The position numbers and the translations under genes were made by a program. Positions 46,259 to 56,572 of a stretch of DNA of 64,000 bases are shown one piece after another. The notes beneath the pieces were generated by a model. It was not told the DNA's origin, made no database searches, and saw only the letters and a program-made list of their open reading frames with translations. Position 1 is the stretch's first letter. Each line of letters opens with the position of its first letter. This DNA is from Candidatus Zipacnadia bacterium (lineage in GTDB: Bacteria > Armatimonadota > Zipacnadia > JALGUG01): contig JALGUG010000009.1 in NCBI GenBank assembly GCA_029820995.1, positions 1-64,000 on the forward strand, written 5' to 3'.

Positions 46259-48859
46259 ATGTCTGCCAAACGCTGGTTCGTGCTGAGTGCTCTATCGCTG
46301 GTTGCGGTATGGCCCGTCGCGGCTCAGGGCTATATCATCCCCCTTCCGCCACCGCCTCGCCCGCCCTGGCCGCCTGGACCGGTGACGCTGGAGGTCAAAT
46401 CTCATCGGGTCGAGGTCACAATCGAGAACCAGGTGGCGAAAGTCGCTGTTGACCAGGTGTTCCGGAACCAGTATAGGCACCGGGTCGAGGGGACGTACTA
46501 TTTCCCGCTGCCAGCGGATGCGGCAATCAGCGACTTTGCGCTGTTCATTGACGGGAAACGGGTGGAGGGAGAGCTGCTGGATCGGGACAAGGCGCGGCGG
46601 ATTTACGAGGACATCGTGCGCCGCATGAAGGACCCCGCGCTGCTGGAGTACGTGGGACGCAATCTGTTCCGGGCGCGCGTGTTCCCGATCCCGGCGGGCG
46701 GCACGCGACGCATTCAGTTGGAGTATTCGCAGCACGTGCCCTTTGACGCGGGCACGGCGCGGTTCGTGTATCCGCTTAAGTGTGACAAGCCGAGCTTCGG
46801 CTCGATCGGGGAGTTCGCGATCAGCGTTGCGATCGACTCGGCGCAGCCGCTGAAGTCGGTCTACTCGCCCACGCACGAGGTGGACGTCGCGCGGCGTGGC
46901 GATCGGCACGCCGTGGTCTCGGCGGAGGCGACGAACTATCGCCCCGACCAGGACTTCACGCTGTACTTCACGACCTCGAAGCAGGAGTTCGGGCTTCATC
47001 TCATCGCGAACCGCAAGCGGGGCGAGGATGGGTTCTTCCTGCTGATGCTGGCCCCCCGGCAGGAGTTTGCGGCGGAGGAGATCATCGCCAAAGACGTGGT
47101 GTTCGTGTTCGACACCTCGGGCAGCATGGCGGGCGAGAAGATTCGGCAGGCTCAGGCTGCGCTGCGCTACTGCCTGGACAATCTGAACCGGAAGGATCGT
47201 TTCGGCCTGATCACCTTCAGCACCGAAGTGCGCGCTTTTGAGGACGAGCTGGTGGAGGCGACGAAGCAGCGGATTGATGCTGCGCAGGACTTCGTGGGGG
47301 GAGTTAAGGCGCGAGGCGGGACCGACATCAATGCGGCCTTGCTGGCGGCGCTGAAGATGTTCAGGGGCGACGACCGCCCGGGGATGCTGGTGTTCCTGAC
47401 CGACGGGCGTCCAACGATGGGCGTCACGAAAATCGAGGGCATCATCGAGAATGTGGACCGGGCCAACAGGCGGACGAAGCAGGCGAGCGGCCCCCCGCCG
47501 CTGACGCCGTGGGCCGTGCTGGCGGGAGCCGTGTTGGGAGCGCGGTCGCCGCTGGAGCAACGCATCAGCGTGCACCTGCGCCAGGTGCGCGACATCGCCG
47601 AGGTCTTGTCGCTAATCGCCCGCGCGGCGAGTATTGACGTCGTGGTGCAGGGCGACGTGCGCGGCACCGTGGGCAAGCTGGAGCTGAAGAACCAAACGAT
47701 TGAGCAGGTGCTGAAGGCGCTGGCCGAGCGGGTGCCTTTTGAATGGGAGGTGCAGAAGGAGAGCATCATTGTGCGCCCCGTGGGGGCGAAGGTGCGGCGC
47801 GAGCCTGAGCCAAGGCGAGTGGCCATTCGGCCGGCCGATGAGCGCCGACCCCGGCGCGCCCGGATCTTCGTGTTCGGCGTGGGGCACAACGTGAACACGC
47901 ACCTGCTGGACAAGATCGCCTCGCGCAACGGGGGCGCTTCGACGTACGTGGGGCCGAAGGAGGACATCGAGCTGGCGGTGACGGCGTTCTATGCCAAGGT
48001 CAGCTATCCGGTGCTCAGCAACCTGCACCTGGACTGGGGCGACATCAAGACCTATGATGTGTTCCCCCGTGAGCTGCCGGACCTGTTCCGCGGGTCGCAG
48101 CTTACGGTGCTGGGGCGATACACCGGGTCCGGGACGGCTACGGTCGTCCTGAGCGGCGAGGCGGCGCAGCGGCAGCAGGCTTTCGAGTACGAGACGCGGT
48201 TGCCCGAACGGGAGGCGAAGAACGGCTTCATCCCGCGTCTGTGGGCGCAGCGCAAGATCGGGTATCTGCTGGATGAGATTAGGCTGCACGGGGAGGACCC
48301 TGAGCTGAAGCAGGCCATTGTGGACCTGAGCCTGGAGTACGGCATTGTGACGCCGTATACGTCGTACCTGGTGCAGCAAGACGAGCGGATCGTGCGACGG
48401 CTGCCGCGTCCCGTGCAGTTGGGGCGGGTGTTTGAGCAGGATGCCGCGGCCCTGGCTCCCGGCATGCCCGGAGGGATGGCCGTCCCGTCTCCGGAGCGGG
48501 CGGACCTTCGGCGGCAGGTCGGCGCCGGGGCGGTGCGGGCGGCGAAGGCGGCCAAGGAGCTGCGGAGGGGTGAGGTCGTACAGAAGGGAGGAGCGCTCCG
48601 CTACGTCGCGGGTCACACGTTCTTCTTGGACGGCGAAGTGTGGCGCGACGTGAAGTTCGACCAGAGGCTGCCCGTTACTGAGATCAAGGTCAACTCGCAG
48701 GCGTACTTCGATCTGCTCGCGGCCCGGCCTGACTGGGGGCCGATCCTGGCCCTGGGGCCGCGGGTGGTGCTGCGCATCGGCGAGCGCATTCTTCAGATTG
48801 GGGAGACCGGTGCCGAGACGCTGAGCGCAGAAGAGATCACAAGTCTGACCCGCGAATAG
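46259..48859 (+). CDS. Exported VIT + vWA domain protein with an STN-like domain inserted in the vWA domain
   Basis: VTLEVKSHRVEVTIENQVAKVAVDQVFRNQYRHRVEGTYYFPLPADAAISDFALFIDGKRVEGEL (VIT); DVVFVFDTSGSMAGEKI (MIDAS DxSxS); ISVHLRQVRDIAEVLSLIARAASIDVVVQGDVRGTVGKLELKNQTIEQVLKALAERVPFEWEVQKESIIVRPV before RARIFVFGVGHNVNTHLLDKIA. Confidence 0.87.
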   Translation: MSAKRWFVLSALSLVAVWPVAAQGYIIPLPPPPRPPWPPGPVTLEVKSHRVEVTIENQVAKVAVDQVFRNQYRHRVEGTYYFPLPADAAISDFALFIDGKRVEGELLDRDKARRIYEDIVRRMKDPALLEYVGRNLFRARVFPIPAGGTRRIQLEYSQHVPFDAGTARFVYPLKCDKPSFGSIGEFAISVAIDSAQPLKSVYSPTHEVDVARRGDRHAVVSAEATNYRPDQDFTLYFTTSKQEFGLHLIANRKRGEDGFFLLMLAPRQEFAAEEIIAKDVVFVFDTSGSMAGEKIRQAQAALRYCLDNLNRKDRFGLITFSTEVRAFEDELVEATKQRIDAAQDFVGGVKARGGTDINAALLAALKMFRGDDRPGMLVFLTDGRPTMGVTKIEGIIENVDRANRRTKQASGPPPLTPWAVLAGAVLGARSPLEQRISVHLRQVRDIAEVLSLIARAASIDVVVQGDVRGTVGKLELKNQTIEQVLKALAERVPFEWEVQKESIIVRPVGAKVRREPEPRRVAIRPADERRPRRARIFVFGVGHNVNTHLLDKIASRNGGASTYVGPKEDIELAVTAFYAKVSYPVLSNLHLDWGDIKTYDVFPRELPDLFRGSQLTVLGRYTGSGTATVVLSGEAAQRQQAFEYETRLPEREAKNGFIPRLWAQRKIGYLLDEIRLHGEDPELKQAIVDLSLEYGIVTPYTSYLVQQDERIVRRLPRPVQLGRVFEQDAAALAPGMPGGMAVPSPERADLRRQVGAGAVRAAKAAKELRRGEVVQKGGALRYVAGHTFFLDGEVWRDVKFDQRLPVTEIKVNSQAYFDLLAARPDWGPILALGPRVVLRIGERILQIGETGAETLSAEEITSLTRE

Positions 48860-48879
48860 AACAGCAGAGCAAGCCCGTT

Positions 48880-49890
48880 TTGATGCTCCGTGTGAGGTGG
48901 GAGCTCGTGTTTGCGCGCCAACTGATAGTCGCGCTCGTGGTGACCGGGGCGGCCGGTGCGGTGCCGAAGGTCAAGGCGCCGGTTCGTGCGCCCGTCAAGG
49001 CGAAGACCGTCGTCGCCGTGCTCGACTTCCTTGACCTGAGCGACCATCGGGGTCGGTTCTACGAGCGGCGTGCGGCCGACGCGCTCCAACTGGCCCTGCG
49101 GGGGCGCGAGCGCTTTGAGATGGTGCCTCGGGCGCAGGTGCGCCGCGAGTTGGCTGCGAGAGGGCTGGCGCCGCCCTTTGGGCCCGGACACGCCCAGCTT
49201 GTGGCCGATCTGGTCGGGGCCGACTACGTGCTTCGAGGGGTCGTCAAGTCCTGCACGGTGACCGCGGCGAAGGAGTCGGCGACCGTCGAGGTGACGCTGG
49301 AGGTGCAAGTCCTCGACGGCGCCTCGGGCGAGCAGGTGGATGAGGTCTCGGGATCGGCTCAGGTCGCCACCAAGGAGTTGACTACGATTCTGGAAGCTCT
49401 GGCGGATACCGCCTTTGAGCAAGCGGCGCAGCAGATCGCGGTCAAGCTGGATCGGGTCGAGCTTCAGGGCAAAGGAGCTCGGCCGAAGCGGGCGGAAAGC
49501 CGTCCGGGCGAGCCGGCGCGGTTGGGGCCGAAGGGCCGTCGCACGCCCCGGCTGATGGTTGCGCCCTCGAAAAGCGCTCCCCCGGTGGAGGTCGAGGCGG
49601 CGCCGGCCACGGAAACGCACATTGTCGGCGCCGTGTTGGGTCGGCTGCCCGGTAAGAACAAGTTCATCATCAGCGTGGGCGGCGGGCGTGGAGTGATCAA
49701 GGGCATGGAGTTCGCAGTGACCCGGCCGGGACGCAAGCCGGGCGAGGCGGAGAGGATCGGGACGCTCAAGGTGATCCGCGTAGACAGCCGCGACGCCACG
49801 GCTGTGGCGCTGGACGGCGCGCGGCGGATCCTGAGCGGGGACCATGTGGAGAGCATCGGTATGTCGCCGCGCCGGAGTCGAGCTCGGTGA
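48880..49890 (+). CDS. CsgG-like / curli-secretion-related exported protein
   Basis: TVVAVLDFLDLSDHRGRFYERRAADALQLALRGRERFEMVPRAQVRREL...GADYVLRGVVKSCTVT...VTLEVQVLDGASGEQ; C-terminal GVIKGMEFAVTRPG-like domain. Confidence 0.6.
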   Translation: MMLRVRWELVFARQLIVALVVTGAAGAVPKVKAPVRAPVKAKTVVAVLDFLDLSDHRGRFYERRAADALQLALRGRERFEMVPRAQVRRELAARGLAPPFGPGHAQLVADLVGADYVLRGVVKSCTVTAAKESATVEVTLEVQVLDGASGEQVDEVSGSAQVATKELTTILEALADTAFEQAAQQIAVKLDRVELQGKGARPKRAESRPGEPARLGPKGRRTPRLMVAPSKSAPPVEVEAAPATETHIVGAVLGRLPGKNKFIISVGGGRGVIKGMEFAVTRPGRKPGEAERIGTLKVIRVDSRDATAVALDGARRILSGDHVESIGMSPRRSRAR

Positions 49891-49899
49891 GAGCGGGCC

Positions 49900-50166
49900 C
49901 TAGTCGGGTTCTTGTGCGCCCTGGAGCAGAGCGCGGATTCCGCGCTTCACCAGCTTGAGTTGCTGCCCTTCCTCCAGGCGAAAGTTCACCGTCTGGGCAG
50001 CCTCGTTGAGGCTTTGCAGCCCCTGCGTCAGCAAGCCCAGGCCGACGTAGTCGAAGGGCTGGCGACAGTTGGGGCAGGCCCGGTCGGCTCCGGCCTGGAG
50101 TTGCATCAGGTCCACGTAGAACTCGTTCTTGCAGTGGAAGCATACCAGGTAAACGCGGTTGTACAC
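49900..50166 (-). CDS. Small zinc-ribbon protein (88 aa)
   Basis: VYNRVYLVCFHCKNEFYVDLMQLQAGADRACPNCRQPFDYVGLGLLTQGLQSLNEAAQTVNFRLEEG (CxxC...CxxC); GTG start at 50166. Confidence 0.6.
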   Translation of the reverse strand: MYNRVYLVCFHCKNEFYVDLMQLQAGADRACPNCRQPFDYVGLGLLTQGLQSLNEAAQTVNFRLEEGQQLKLVKRGIRALLQGAQEPD

Positions 50167-50306
50167 GGGTGACCCTTCCCTTCGCGCGGACGGCTTTGCG
50201 GTGTCCCTTCGCTTCGGGTTCCGCCGTTTCCTTGGCGCGCCCGCGGCAGGTTTCGCGCGACAGTGCGCGGAATAGGGATGCGGTGGAGCGCCGCCGGTGG
50301 GAGTGA

Positions 50307-51287
50307 ATGCCGATTGCTGCCCGGTCTGACGTGTATGTGGGCGTGGATATTGGCGGCACAAAGCTGTCCACCGCCGTCGTGTCCGTGAGGGGGGAAGTCT
50401 TCCACTCGGAACGGCGCCATACGGAGCCCGGCTGGACTGCGCGTGAGAACCTGAAGGCTCTCGACGAGATGGTCGCCGGCGCGCTGGAGGCGTCCGGGGG
50501 TCCCGAGAAGGTCAGAGGATTGGGCGTGGGGTTTGGCGGGCCCGTGGACTTCGAGGCGGGCCGGGTGATGCGGTCGCATCACGTTCCGGGGTGGGAGGGC
50601 TGCCCGCTGCGGGACCACTTCCTTGAGCGGTTGCCGGTGCCGTGCGTCGTGGACAATGACGCCAATGCGGGCGGACTGGGGGAGGCGCGATTCGGTGCAG
50701 GGCGGGGCGCACAGTCGGTGCTGTACGTGAATATCGGGACCGGCATTGGTGGCGCAGTGATCATTCGGGGGGAGGTAGTGCGGGGGGCGAACTCGGCCGC
50801 GGGGGAGATCGGGCACTGTGTCATCGTGCCCGGCGGTCCCGTGTGCACTTGCGGCCAGCGCGGGTGCCTGGAGGCGCTGTGCTCCGGCCGGTCCATCGCA
50901 CGCCGGGCCACTGAGGCGGCGGAGGCCGACCCGGCGCGGGGCAAGCATCTGGAACGCGGGCCGGAGGGGACGATATCGGCGGAAGCGGTGTTCGCCGCAG
51001 CGGTCAAGGGGGACGCTCTGGCCCGGGAGATCGTACGGGAAACAGTGGACTACCTGGCGCTGGGGATTGCGGCGGCGGGAAATGTGCTCGACCCTGAGGT
51101 GATCGTCCTGGGCGGAGGCGTTCCCTCGGTGGGGGAGGTGCTGTTGGGTCCTCTGCGGGAGGCCGTGCGGGCCTTATCCACCGAGGCTCGAGCGCGCAAT
51201 CTGCGGCTGGAGGGCGCGGCGCTGAAGTACGACGCCGGTGTGATTGGCGCGGCCGCTCTGGCCATGCCCAGTGAACCGTTCAACTAG
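50307..51287 (+). CDS. ROK-family sugar kinase (probable glucokinase)
   Basis: YVGVDIGGTKLSTAVV...VDNDANAGGLGEARFGAGRGAQSVLYVNIGTGIGGAVI...GEIGH...CTCGQRGCLEAL (ROK zinc motif). Confidence 0.93.
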   Translation: MPIAARSDVYVGVDIGGTKLSTAVVSVRGEVFHSERRHTEPGWTARENLKALDEMVAGALEASGGPEKVRGLGVGFGGPVDFEAGRVMRSHHVPGWEGCPLRDHFLERLPVPCVVDNDANAGGLGEARFGAGRGAQSVLYVNIGTGIGGAVIIRGEVVRGANSAAGEIGHCVIVPGGPVCTCGQRGCLEALCSGRSIARRATEAAEADPARGKHLERGPEGTISAEAVFAAAVKGDALAREIVRETVDYLALGIAAAGNVLDPEVIVLGGGVPSVGEVLLGPLREAVRALSTEARARNLRLEGAALKYDAGVIGAAALAMPSEPFN

Positions 51288-51314
51288 GACTGCACGCAAA
51301 GGAGTCAAGAGACG

Positions 51315-52127
51315 ATGATCAATCTGGAAGACAAGCTCGGACTGCCGCTAAGCCTGGACGAGGAGACGTATCAGGTTTCCTTTGGCGAGGGCGTACCGGT
51401 GGTCGAGCCGGGGGTGCGTACGCTGAAGGCGATCTATCCCGTGACGCGGGATGAAGAGCCGGATGGCCCGCCGATCCTGTATTGGATGTATCGGGACGTC
51501 TGCCGGCCGGAGGATCGGGAGAAACTGCGGCCGGACCGGTTGCGCTTCGACCTGAGCGTGTTCGTGCCCGCCAAGCTGGGAAGCGAGTTGCTCAAGAGCT
51601 CCGGTCATTTCCACCCGTTGGTTCCCGGCTTTCCCATCTCGTACCCGGAGCTGTACGAGGTCGTGCACGGGCAAGCGACCTTCATCCTCCAGAAGGTCAA
51701 TAACATCTGCGCCCGGCCGCAGGACCTGGTGGTGGAGGACGTGATCGTGCTGGAGGTGCAGGCCGGACAGAAGGCCATGATGCCGCCCGACTACGGCCAC
51801 GTGACCGTCAACACGGGCGCTGAGCCGCTGGTCACAGTGAACTGGGTCTGCACGGACTTCACGTCACACTACTACTCGGTGGAGCAGATGCGCGGCTTCG
51901 CCTACTACTTGCTGGCCGGGGAGCCGCCGGCGCTGGAGCGCAACCCGATGTACCGGGAGGCGCCGCCCGCCAGGTACGCCGTGCCCGCCGATGTGCCGGA
52001 ACTGGGCTTGATCAGCGGGCGGCCGGTGTACACGGAGTGCGTGCGGAGCCCGAACAAGTTCGCGTTCGTTCGGGAGCCGCAGAAGTACATGGAGGAAATG
52101 TGGGCGGCGCTCGCCTTCGAGGTTTAG
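51315..52127 (+). CDS. Cupin-type (archaeal-like) glucose-6-phosphate isomerase
   Basis: YPVTRDEEPDGPPILYWMYRDV...GSELLKSSGHFHPLVPGFPISYPELYEVVHGQATFILQ...QKAMMPPDYGHVTVNTGAEPLVTVNWV. Confidence 0.82.
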   Translation: MINLEDKLGLPLSLDEETYQVSFGEGVPVVEPGVRTLKAIYPVTRDEEPDGPPILYWMYRDVCRPEDREKLRPDRLRFDLSVFVPAKLGSELLKSSGHFHPLVPGFPISYPELYEVVHGQATFILQKVNNICARPQDLVVEDVIVLEVQAGQKAMMPPDYGHVTVNTGAEPLVTVNWVCTDFTSHYYSVEQMRGFAYYLLAGEPPALERNPMYREAPPARYAVPADVPELGLISGRPVYTECVRSPNKFAFVREPQKYMEEMWAALAFEV

Positions 52128-52151
52128 CCGACAAGGTGCGCGGGTATGGTG

Positions 52152-52169
52152 GTCGCTATACTAAGCGAC
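52152..52169. other. Palindrome GTCGCT-ATACTA-AGCGAC upstream of guaB, containing a TATACT -10-like hexamer
   Basis: Inverted repeat 52152-52157/52164-52169 in the 90-nt gap between PGI and guaB. Confidence 0.5.
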
Positions 52170-52217
52170 GCCGCGCAGTGACTCAATCGAGCGAACCGAT
52201 GCCGGGAGGTGAACCTT

Positions 52218-53696
52218 TTGACCGACCGTTTTGAGCGCGAAGGACTGTCCTTCGATGATGTGCTGCTGCAACCCGCCAAGTCAGAGGTTCTGCCCCGCGA
52301 GGTTGACGTCTCCACCCGCCTGACCAAGACCATTCGGCTCAACATCCCGATCCTGAGTGCCGCGATGGACATGGTCACCGAGGCGCGCCTGGCGATTGCG
52401 CTGGCGCGTGAGGGGGGGATGGGGATCATACACAAGAACATGACCATCGAGGAGCAGGCTCGCGAGATTGACCGGGTGAAGCGTTCGGAGAGCGGGATGA
52501 TCGTGGATCCCGTTACGATCGGGCCCGAGGCGCAGGTGCGCGAGGCGCTGGCAATCATGGCGCACTATCATATCTCCGGTCTGCCGATTACCCGGGAGCG
52601 GAAGCTGATCGGGATCTTGACCAATCGGGACCTTCGGTTTGAGACCAATCTGGAGCGCCGCGTACGGGAAGTGATGACGAAGGAGCGGCTGATTACGGCG
52701 CCGCCGGGGACGACGTTGGAAGAAGCGAAGAAGATTCTGCACGAACACCGCATCGAGAAGCTGCCGGTGGTGGACGCGGAGGACAACCTGGTGGGGCTGA
52801 TCACGATCAAGGACATCGAGAAGATCGCTCGGTACCCGCAGGCCTGCAAAGACGAGCTGGGCCGCCTGCGGGTCGGCGGCGCCGTGGGCGTGGCCGAGGA
52901 CACGGAGGAACGTGCGGCGGCGTTGTTGGAAAAGGGCGCCGACGTGCTGGTGATTGATACGGCGCACGGCCACTCGCGGGGCGTGTTGGACACGATTCCG
53001 CGCGTAAAGGAGCTGCACCCGGACGCACCGATTATCGCGGGCAATGTCGGCACTGCGGAGGGCGCACGGGACTTGATCGCCGCGGGGGCAGACGCGCTCA
53101 AGGTGGGCATGGGGCCGGGCTCGATCTGCACCACGCGCGTGGTCACGGGTGCGGGGGCTCCCCAGATCACGGCGATCGCCGACTGTGTGGCGGTGGCCGC
53201 CGAGCAAGGGATTCCGGTGATCTCGGACGGCGGCATCAAGTACTCGGGCGACATCACCAAGGCGCTGGCTGCCGGGGCTGACTGCGTGATGATCGGGGCC
53301 TTGCTGGCCGGAACCGAAGAGAGCCCCGGGGAGACGGTGCTGTACATGGGGCGCACGTACAAGGAGTATCGCGGGATGGGCTCCATCGCCTCGATGCGCG
53401 AGGCTCAGAGCTCGCGGGATCGGTACCTGCAGGAGCACGTGGAGACGGAAACGAAGCTGGTTCCGGAGGGCCTGGAGGGGCGGGTGCCGTTCAAGGGGCC
53501 GCTGTCCGGCGTGGTGCTGCAACTGGTGGGGGGCCTGCGGGCCGGGATGGGCTACTGCGGCGTGCGGAACATCGAGGAGCTGAAGACGAAGACACGGTTC
53601 TATCGGGTGACCGCTGCGGGGCTTTACGAGAGCCACCCGCATGATGTGACCATCACAGAGGAAGCTCCCAACTACCAACTGCGCTCGGGCGTATGA
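52218..53696 (+). CDS. guaB: Inosine-5'-monophosphate dehydrogenase
   Basis: [28 protein letters not shown], two CBS motifs, [15 protein letters not shown]-like [33 protein letters not shown] start 52218 after GGGAGGTGA; 52209 is the ORF-track start. Confidence 0.95.
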   Translation: MTDRFEREGLSFDDVLLQPAKSEVLPREVDVSTRLTKTIRLNIPILSAAMDMVTEARLAIALAREGGMGIIHKNMTIEEQAREIDRVKRSESGMIVDPVTIGPEAQVREALAIMAHYHISGLPITRERKLIGILTNRDLRFETNLERRVREVMTKERLITAPPGTTLEEAKKILHEHRIEKLPVVDAEDNLVGLITIKDIEKIARYPQACKDELGRLRVGGAVGVAEDTEERAAALLEKGADVLVIDTAHGHSRGVLDTIPRVKELHPDAPIIAGNVGTAEGARDLIAAGADALKVGMGPGSICTTRVVTGAGAPQITAIADCVAVAAEQGIPVISDGGIKYSGDITKALAAGADCVMIGALLAGTEESPGETVLYMGRTYKEYRGMGSIASMREAQSSRDRYLQEHVETETKLVPEGLEGRVPFKGPLSGVVLQLVGGLRAGMGYCGVRNIEELKTKTRFYRVTAAGLYESHPHDVTITEEAPNYQLRSGV

Positions 53697-56566
53697 CCGG
53701 CGTGCGGAGCGGTGCCGGCTCGGGCGGATCGCGAGCTGTCGCTTTGCTCCGACGGCTGCAGCACCGGCCGGAGAAACCTGCCCGTGTGGCTTTGCGGGCA
53801 GGCGGCGACTTGCTCGGGTGTGCCGGCGACAACGACGGTTCCGCCCTCGTCGCCGCCCTCGGGTCCGAGGTCAATCACGTGGTCGGCGCACTTGATCACG
53901 TCCAAGTTGTGCTCGATGACGATCACGGTGTTCCCGGCGTCCACCAGCCGCTGCAGGACCTGCAGGAGCAGCTCGATGTCGGCGCAGTGCAGTCCGGTCG
54001 TAGGCTCGTCCAGAATGTAGACCGTGTTTCCGGTCGCGCGGCGGGCGAGCTCGCGGGCCAGCTTGACGCGCTGCGCTTCGCCGCCGGACAGCGTTCGGGC
54101 TGTTTGCCCCAGTTTGACATATCCCAGACCGACGTCGGCGAGCGTTTGGAGCCGTCGGGCGATCCTCGGATGAGAGGCGAAGTGGTCGCGAGCTTCGTCC
54201 ACGGTCATCTCGAGCACGTCGGCGATGGTCTTGCCTTTGTGGCGCACGCGTAGTGTTTCGCGGTTGAAGCGGGTTCCCCGGCAGGCTTCGCAGGGCACCC
54301 ACACATCGGCCAGGAAGTGCATCTGCACCAGGCGCGCGCCATAGCCCCGGCAGACCTCGCACCGGCCGCCGCGCTTGTTGAAGCTGAACCGCCCGGGGCG
54401 AAAGCCCCTTCGGCGCGATTCGGGGAGCTGGGCGAATAGCTCGCGGATCAGATCGAAGGCGCCGACGTACAGGGCGACGTTGGAGCGCGGGTTGCGCGTA
54501 AACGGCGACTGATCCACGTTGATGACTTGGTCCACGTACTTCAAGCCTTCCAGACGCTGGTGCGGCCCCGGCTTTTCCCGGGCACCGTGTAGCCGGCGAG
54601 CCAGGGCGCGATAGAGGGTGTCGCTGACCAGCGAGCTCTTCCCTGAACCGGACACGCCGGTGACGCAGGTGAACAGGCGCAGCGGGAAGCGCACGTCAAT
54701 GCCCCGCAGGTTGTTGTGCCGCGCGCGGATCACCGTCAGCCAAGCCTCGGTCGGCGTGCGCCGGGCGGCGGGCAGGGCGATCTTCCGGCGACCCGACAGG
54801 AACTGCCCGGTGACCGACTTGCGGCAGCGAGCCACCTTGCTCGGCGGGCCGGTGACGACGACCTCGCCGCCATGCACGCCGGCCCCGGGTCCGAGGTCCA
54901 CGATGAAGTCCGCCCGGCGAATGGTCTCGAGATCGTGCTCGATGACCAGGACGGTGTTGTGCAGGTCGCGGAGGCGCTTGAGCGTGTCCAACAGGCGGGC
55001 GTTGTCGCGCTGGTGCAGGCCAATGCTCGGCTCGTCCAGGATGTACAGCACGCCGACCAAGCCGGAGCCGATCTGGCTGGCCAGCCGAATGCGCTGGGCC
55101 TCTCCGCCGCTGAGTGTGGGGGCTGAGCGGTCGAGCGTGAGATAGTGCAGCCCCACGTCGCAGAGGAACCGGAGCCGCTGGCGGATTTCCCACAGCACTT
55201 CCTCGGCCACCTTGGCCTCGCTCGGCGTGAGCTTGACGCCGTCGAGGAAGCTCCGGCATGCCCCGACATTCAGGGCGGACATCTCGGCGATGTTCTTCCC
55301 ACGAAATGTGACTGCCAGGCTTTCCGGGCGGAGTCGGCGGCCCCGGCATTTGCGGCACGTGCTCTCGCGCATGAACTGCACGCACCAGTTGCGGAAGCCC
55401 TCGGACTTCGTTCGACTGAACCAGCGCTCCATCTCCGCGACCACTCCGCCGTGGCGGCACAGGCGCTTGCCGTGGCCGTGACGATAATGCCAGGTGACCT
55501 CAAACTCCTGATCGGATCCGTACAAGAGGATCCGGATGTGCTCGCGCCGGAGGTCTTTGACCGGAGTGTCGAGGTCGAAGCCGAAATGCGCGGCCATTGT
55601 CTCCAGGTAGTTGCGCCAGTTGCGCCCGCGCACCGGTCCCCACAGGGCCACTGCGCCCTGGCGGATCGTGAGGTCCTTGTTGGGGAGCACCAGGTTCTCG
55701 TCAAACTCGGTGAGCACGCCCAGACCGCCGCAGGCGGGGCACATGCCTTCGGCGTGATTGAAGGAGAAGCTCTGCGGGGTCAGCTCGTCGTAGCTCAGGC
55801 CACAGGGTACGCAGGCGAAGCGGCGGCTGAAGCGATGGTCTTCGCCGTTGACGGACAGAATGACCTCACCGTCGCTCAAGGCAGCGGCCTGCTCCACCGC
55901 TTCGGCGACGCGGGCTCGGGCGGTCGAGCGGAGCGTGAGGCGATCAACCACCACTTCGACGGCGTGCTTGCGGCGGGCATCCAACTTGATCTGCTGATCG
56001 AGACGGCGCAGCTCGCCGTCAATCCGGACCCGGGCGAAACCTGCGGCACGGGCGGTTTGCAGCGCGCGCTGGTAGTCACGCTTGTCGTCGCGGGCCACGG
56101 GAGCGAGGATCAGAGCCGGAGCCTGCGGCCGGCCGAGGATCTGGTCCACAATTTGGCGGCTGGTCTGAGCGCCGATCTCGCGGCCGCATTTGGTGCAGTG
56201 CGGCACGCCGACACGCGCATAGAGAATGCGCAGGTAATCGTAGATCTCGGTAATCGTTCCGACGGTCGAGCGGGGATTGCGGCTGACGGACTTCTGCTCG
56301 ATGGACACGGCAGGCGAGAGCCCGCCCACGTACTCGACGCGCGGCTTTTCCATTTGCCCCAGGAATTGGCGCGCGTAGGTGGAGAGCGACTCCACGTATC
56401 GCCGCTGTCCCTCGGCGTAGATCGTGTCGAAGGCCAGCGACGATTTGCCCGATCCTGAGACACCGGTCAGCACCACGAGCTTGTGCTTGGGGATCGTGAC
56501 GTTGAGTCCCTTCAGGTTGTGCTGACGGGCGCCGCGGACGATGATCCGGGAATTGGTCTTGGCCAT
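53672..56566 (-). CDS. uvrA: Excinuclease ABC subunit A (paralog 1)
   Basis: [50 protein letters not shown], two ABC signatures LSGGEAQR, CxxC zinc modules, [18 protein letters not shown]. Confidence 0.95.
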   Translation of the reverse strand: MAKTNSRIIVRGARQHNLKGLNVTIPKHKLVVLTGVSGSGKSSLAFDTIYAEGQRRYVESLSTYARQFLGQMEKPRVEYVGGLSPAVSIEQKSVSRNPRSTVGTITEIYDYLRILYARVGVPHCTKCGREIGAQTSRQIVDQILGRPQAPALILAPVARDDKRDYQRALQTARAAGFARVRIDGELRRLDQQIKLDARRKHAVEVVVDRLTLRSTARARVAEAVEQAAALSDGEVILSVNGEDHRFSRRFACVPCGLSYDELTPQSFSFNHAEGMCPACGGLGVLTEFDENLVLPNKDLTIRQGAVALWGPVRGRNWRNYLETMAAHFGFDLDTPVKDLRREHIRILLYGSDQEFEVTWHYRHGHGKRLCRHGGVVAEMERWFSRTKSEGFRNWCVQFMRESTCRKCRGRRLRPESLAVTFRGKNIAEMSALNVGACRSFLDGVKLTPSEAKVAEEVLWEIRQRLRFLCDVGLHYLTLDRSAPTLSGGEAQRIRLASQIGSGLVGVLYILDEPSIGLHQRDNARLLDTLKRLRDLHNTVLVIEHDLETIRRADFIVDLGPGAGVHGGEVVVTGPPSKVARCRKSVTGQFLSGRRKIALPAARRTPTEAWLTVIRARHNNLRGIDVRFPLRLFTCVTGVSGSGKSSLVSDTLYRALARRLHGAREKPGPHQRLEGLKYVDQVINVDQSPFTRNPRSNVALYVGAFDLIRELFAQLPESRRRGFRPGRFSFNKRGGRCEVCRGYGARLVQMHFLADVWVPCEACRGTRFNRETLRVRHKGKTIADVLEMTVDEARDHFASHPRIARRLQTLADVGLGYVKLGQTARTLSGGEAQRVKLARELARRATGNTVYILDEPTTGLHCADIELLLQVLQRLVDAGNTVIVIEHNLDVIKCADHVIDLGPEGGDEGGTVVVAGTPEQVAACPQSHTGRFLRPVLQPSEQSDSSRSARAGTAPHAGHTPERSW

Positions 56567-56572
56567 GCTGAT

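Noticed and set aside
52281-53678. 465-aa minus-strand ORF opposite guaB
   Set aside because: guaB is unambiguous; the antisense ORF is a codon-bias artefact.
55145-56458. 437-aa plus-strand ORF opposite uvrA paralog 1
   Set aside because: Antisense shadow ORF over a canonical UvrA.
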